Assembly: GCA_024645085.1 (NCBI GenBank)
Contig: JAHEGN010000026.1
Location: 1 to 32,113 of the forward strand
Direction: 5' to 3'
Origin: Rhodobiaceae bacterium
GTDB lineage: Bacteria; Pseudomonadota; Alphaproteobacteria; RS24
DNA: 32,113 nt
The notes under the pieces were generated by a model that saw only the letters and a list, made by a program, of their open reading frames with translations, was not told the DNA's origin and did no database searches. Of the stretch, positions 29,286-32,113 are shown piece after piece (the stretch's first letter is position 1; every line of letters begins with the position of its first letter). Made by a program: the position numbers and the translations under genes.

Positions 29286-30454
29286 AGCTGCCCCCGCATT
29301 TGTGTGTCCAATTGAGATGGGGTCAGCGCGCTCATGCGCATTGGGCTAAGCGAACGCCGCCGCATCAACCCCACCAACATGCCCATGGTAATAGCCGAAG
29401 CCAAAAGCGAAGAACCGCCATAAGAGATGAATGGCAAGGTCATGCCCTTCGACGGTATGATGTCGAGGTTCACCGCCAAATTAATGCTCGCCTGTAAGCC
29501 AAACAGGCAAATCAATCCTGAGGCAGCCAGCTGAATCCAATGTTCTGTTTCATCGCGCATGGCATTGAGGGCGCGCCAAATGAGAAAGCCGAAGGTGAGC
29601 ATAATCAAGGCTCCGAAAATCAGCCCACCCTCTTCGGCGGCGACGGCGAAAACATAATCGGAATGGGCATCGGGTAAAATCGACTTCACTTGACCATCGC
29701 CGACACCAACACCAACCACACCGCCAGAGCGAATGGCATCCATGGCGCGGTCGACCTGATAAGTATCACCGGCTGAGCGGTCGAGAAAACGGTCTACCCG
29801 ACTGGCGACATGTGGCTTGGTGGCATAGAGATAGCCAGCCGCCAAAGCTCCGCAAACGGCCAAAAAAACCAGCTTTTTCAGGGACGCGCCAGATAGAAAA
29901 TATAGGCACATCCAGACCAGACATAATAGTGTCATCTGCCCAATATCAGGCTGCATGACCAACAAAACACTGACCAGAACAAGCAGACCGAATGACAGCA
30001 AAACTGCCTTGCTATCAAATTGCGCCCGTTGACGAGCAAACAGCCAAGCGGTGACAACAACAAAGGCCGGCTTCAAAATTTCTGATGGCTGAATTGATAA
30101 GCCGCCAATCAATAGCCAGCGGCTGGCGCCTTTTACTGAGACACCAAATGATAAAGTCATGGCGACGGCGGCAATACTGGCAAACAATATGCCCAAAGCC
30201 AAAACTTGAATTTGCTTCGGATTAAGCATTGAAACAGCCAAAAACACGGCGGTCGCAAAGGTCAAAAACATTAATTGTTTATTGGCGAAATAATAAATCG
30301 GCATACCGATATTTTGCGCCACCGCCGGACTGGCAGCAAAGGCCATGAAATAGCCGAGCGCCAAAAGTGCGCCAACGCCAAGCAACATGGTGCGGTCGAC
30401 GGTCCACCACCATTCGGCGACAAAGCTGCGATCTGTGCGGGAGAATATGCGCAT
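29282..30454 (-). CDS. ftsW: Peptidoglycan glycosyltransferase FtsW
   Basis: SEDS-family polytopic membrane protein that polymerises lipid II at the division site with its partner FtsI. I chose ATG at 30454 (390 aa), overlapping the murD stop as TGATG, with GGAGG (30461-30465) six bases upstream. About ten apolar segments are visible, the first near 24-42. Conserved features include SIQPSEILKPAFVV, MQPDIGQ, the extracellular loop GVVGVGVGDGQVKSILPDAHSDYVFAVAAEE (described by its ends: GVGDGQ and HSDYVFA) and MTLPFISYGGSSLLASA. A RodA assignment is less likely given its position between murD and murG. Confidence 0.96.
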   Translation of the reverse strand: MRIFSRTDRSFVAEWWWTVDRTMLLGVGALLALGYFMAFAASPAVAQNIGMPIYYFANKQLMFLTFATAVFLAVSMLNPKQIQVLALGILFASIAAVAMTLSFGVSVKGASRWLLIGGLSIQPSEILKPAFVVVTAWLFARQRAQFDSKAVLLSFGLLVLVSVLLVMQPDIGQMTLLCLVWMCLYFLSGASLKKLVFLAVCGALAAGYLYATKPHVASRVDRFLDRSAGDTYQVDRAMDAIRSGGVVGVGVGDGQVKSILPDAHSDYVFAVAAEEGGLIFGALIMLTFGFLIWRALNAMRDETEHWIQLAASGLICLFGLQASINLAVNLDIIPSKGMTLPFISYGGSSLLASAITMGMLVGLMRRRSLSPMRMSALTPSQLDTQMRGQL

Positions 30455-31866
30455 CACATGCCTCCGCCCTGTTGTGGTTTCCAGCTTGCGACATGAGCGC
30501 AAAACGCATCGCCGCGTGCTTCGAAATTGTCAAATTGGTCGAATGACGCACAAGCTGGTGACAGCAAGATGGTGGCTTCGTCGAGATTGTCAGCCACCGC
30601 CTGGTCAGCAGCGGCAAAGACCGCGCGCTGTAGCTGGCCGCTCTCGACATAATCAACATGTGGCGCCATGGCAGACAATTGTTGAGCAAATTGCGGCGCC
30701 GCTTCTCCAATCAAATAGGCCCGACGCACATCAGAGAAACTATTTTCCAAACCCTCAAGCCCGCCGTCTTTGGCGCGGCCACCGGCAATCCAATAAATAT
30801 TGCGATAGGCCGCTAAAGCGTGACGCGTCGCCTCGGCATTGGTGGCTTTGCTGTCATTGACAAATGTCAGCGCTTCAAAGCGATCAATCGGCTGCAAGCG
30901 ATGCGCCAAACCGGGAAAGCCAATAAACGCTTCAGTGATATCGGCAAGGCTCAATCCCAAAGCCTGCCCAACGGCCAAAGCGGCGGCGGCGTTTTGTGCA
31001 TTGTGCAAGCCACGAAGACTGGCCATGAATTCCAGCCGCATGAGCGTCTCGCCATCACCGCTCAAATCATCGACGGAAACATGAACATCAGCCGTCATTT
31101 GCGTCGATGACAGACGTATGACGCGCCCACCCTGCTCAGCCAAGGCGCTGGCCATTTTGGCACTGTCGGCGTCATCAATGCAGATAATGCTGGTCATATC
31201 GCTGGTGCCATGGGTGAATAATTTCTGCTTGGCAGCAACATAGCCAGCCATTGAGCCGTGCCGGTCGAGATGGTCGGGCGAGATATTGGTCAATATTCCA
31301 ATGTCGCAGGCCAATGTTTCATTGAGGTCAAGCTGATAAGAAGACAGCTCCAGCACATAGGCGGTTTTGGCATCGGCTTGTGGCATATCCAATTGCAAAA
31401 TCGGTGTGCCCAGATTGCCGCCGACTTGCGGCACCCAACCACAATGCGCCAGCATATGGCCGATCAGTGCGGTGGTCGTCGATTTACCATTGGTGCCAGT
31501 GATACCAATAATCGGCACATGATGCTGCGGATTATCAGCTCGCCATTGCTGCAGGCCAGCATAGAATAAATCCATGTCACCCAATATCGCCGTGCCAGCG
31601 GCCCGCGCATTGACCACCACCGCATGTGGCGCCGGATGGGTCAAGGGCACGCCGGGGCTAACAATGAGACGGGCTGGCTGTCCGAAATCTTGCGTTAAAT
31701 CGCGAATTGTCGCGCCGCGTTTGGCGGCCATTTCGCATTGCGTTGGCTTATCATCCCACGCCACCACATCGCATCCGGCAAGCAGCAGCGCGTCAACGCA
31801 AGCAAGGCCAGAACGACCGAGCCCGAAGACCGCTGTTTCACCAGAAAAATGTGGCAGTGTGATCAT
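30454..31866 (-). CDS. murD: UDP-N-acetylmuramoyl-L-alanine--D-glutamate ligase
   Basis: Adds D-glutamate to UDP-MurNAc-L-Ala. I chose ATG at 31866 (470 aa), which gives the family's usual opening near AVFGLGRSGLACVDALL and has a GGGG-type ribosome binding site just upstream; a start at 31962 would add 32 residues that overlap mraY. The Mur ligase P-loop GITGTNGKSTTT is at about 121-132. Then come LELSSYQLD, ILTNISPDHLDRHGSM, FPGLAHRLQ, FVNDSKATNAEAT, WIAGGRAKDGG and LLSPACASFDQF, all typical of MurD. The mraY stop is eight bases upstream and ftsW overlaps by one base. Confidence 0.98.
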   Translation of the reverse strand: MITLPHFSGETAVFGLGRSGLACVDALLLAGCDVVAWDDKPTQCEMAAKRGATIRDLTQDFGQPARLIVSPGVPLTHPAPHAVVVNARAAGTAILGDMDLFYAGLQQWRADNPQHHVPIIGITGTNGKSTTTALIGHMLAHCGWVPQVGGNLGTPILQLDMPQADAKTAYVLELSSYQLDLNETLACDIGILTNISPDHLDRHGSMAGYVAAKQKLFTHGTSDMTSIICIDDADSAKMASALAEQGGRVIRLSSTQMTADVHVSVDDLSGDGETLMRLEFMASLRGLHNAQNAAAALAVGQALGLSLADITEAFIGFPGLAHRLQPIDRFEALTFVNDSKATNAEATRHALAAYRNIYWIAGGRAKDGGLEGLENSFSDVRRAYLIGEAAPQFAQQLSAMAPHVDYVESGQLQRAVFAAADQAVADNLDEATILLSPACASFDQFDNFEARGDAFCAHVASWKPQQGGGM

Positions 31867-31874
31867 CCGACCCC

Positions 31875-32113
31875 CTAGCGCAATTTCAACGTCGCCAGCC
31901 CAATCAAGGCCAGCACAACTGAGATGATCCAGAACCGGATAACGATGGTGGATTCGGCCCACCCGCGTTGTTCAAAGTGATGGTGTAAAGGCGCCATGGC
32001 AAACACCCGCTTGCCGGTCAGTTTGAAAGATGCCACTTGCACAATCACTGAGACCGCTTCGAGCACAAACAAGCCGCCGATAATCGCCAGCACCAATTCG
32101 TGTTTGGTGGCGA
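31875..32113 (-). CDS. mraY: Phospho-N-acetylmuramoyl-pentapeptide-transferase, C-terminal part
   Basis: Only the last 78 or so residues are in the window; the gene runs off the right edge. MraY is the integral membrane enzyme that makes lipid I from UDP-MurNAc-pentapeptide and undecaprenyl phosphate. The readable part continues from [13 protein letters not shown] at the edge through the membrane segment [18 protein letters not shown], the signature [12 protein letters not shown], and a final apolar segment ending in ATLKLR. It lies eight bases upstream of murD and is surely part of the same transcript. Confidence 0.96.
   Translation of the reverse strand, partial: ATKHELVLAIIGGLFVLEAVSVIVQVASFKLTGKRVFAMAPLHHHFEQRGWAESTIVIRFWIISVVLALIGLATLKLR

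Overview
This window is a compact, ordinary-looking chromosomal segment of an alphaproteobacterium. The evidence is a circularly permuted, two-piece tmRNA gene of the alphaproteobacterial kind, an alpha-type SspB, an FtsZ with a long linker, and the gene order mraY-murD-ftsW-murG-murC-murB-ddl-ftsQ-ftsA-ftsZ-lpxC-bamD-recN-ligA. Base composition looks moderate by eye. I cannot name the genus; an uncultured or marine lineage is possible but is a guess. I see no transposase, prophage, CRISPR array, rRNA or tRNA gene, and no broken gene.

Left part (1-9.6 kb). On the + strand are mrp and a small DUF1737 gene. Facing them is a minus-strand unit thyA-folA-SMP-30 lactonase, which links dTMP synthesis, dihydrofolate recycling and a lactonase-like propeller. 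Next on the + strand come ssrA (tmRNA), sspB (the adaptor that delivers ssrA-tagged proteins to ClpXP), fumC and a small ribbon-helix-helix protein. The tagging RNA and its degradation adaptor are therefore direct neighbours. A long minus-strand AsmA-family gene follows.

Middle part (9.6-19.4 kb). The + strand carries uvrD/pcrA, prmA and an M24B aminopeptidase P, spaced 9 bases apart. Converging on them from the minus strand are bamD-recN-ligA, with recN and ligA overlapping at TAATG.

Right part (19.4 kb to end). The whole stretch is the division and cell wall (dcw) cluster on the minus strand. It runs from mraY (cut by the window edge) through murD, ftsW, murG, murC, murB, ddl, ftsQ, ftsA and ftsZ to lpxC. 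From murD to ftsA nearly every gene overlaps the next by a few bases, so translation is probably coupled. The chain breaks before ftsZ, which has its own leader with a hairpin and a strong Shine-Dalgarno, and a clear intrinsic terminator follows ftsZ. lpxC then has its own candidate promoter and a near-perfect dyad in its leader.

I did not find a convincing undescribed system. The best leads are the ssrA-sspB adjacency, an Mrp lacking the C-terminal CXXC iron-sulfur motif, the lpxC leader dyad, the ftsZ leader hairpin, and the lactonase gene tied to thyA-folA.
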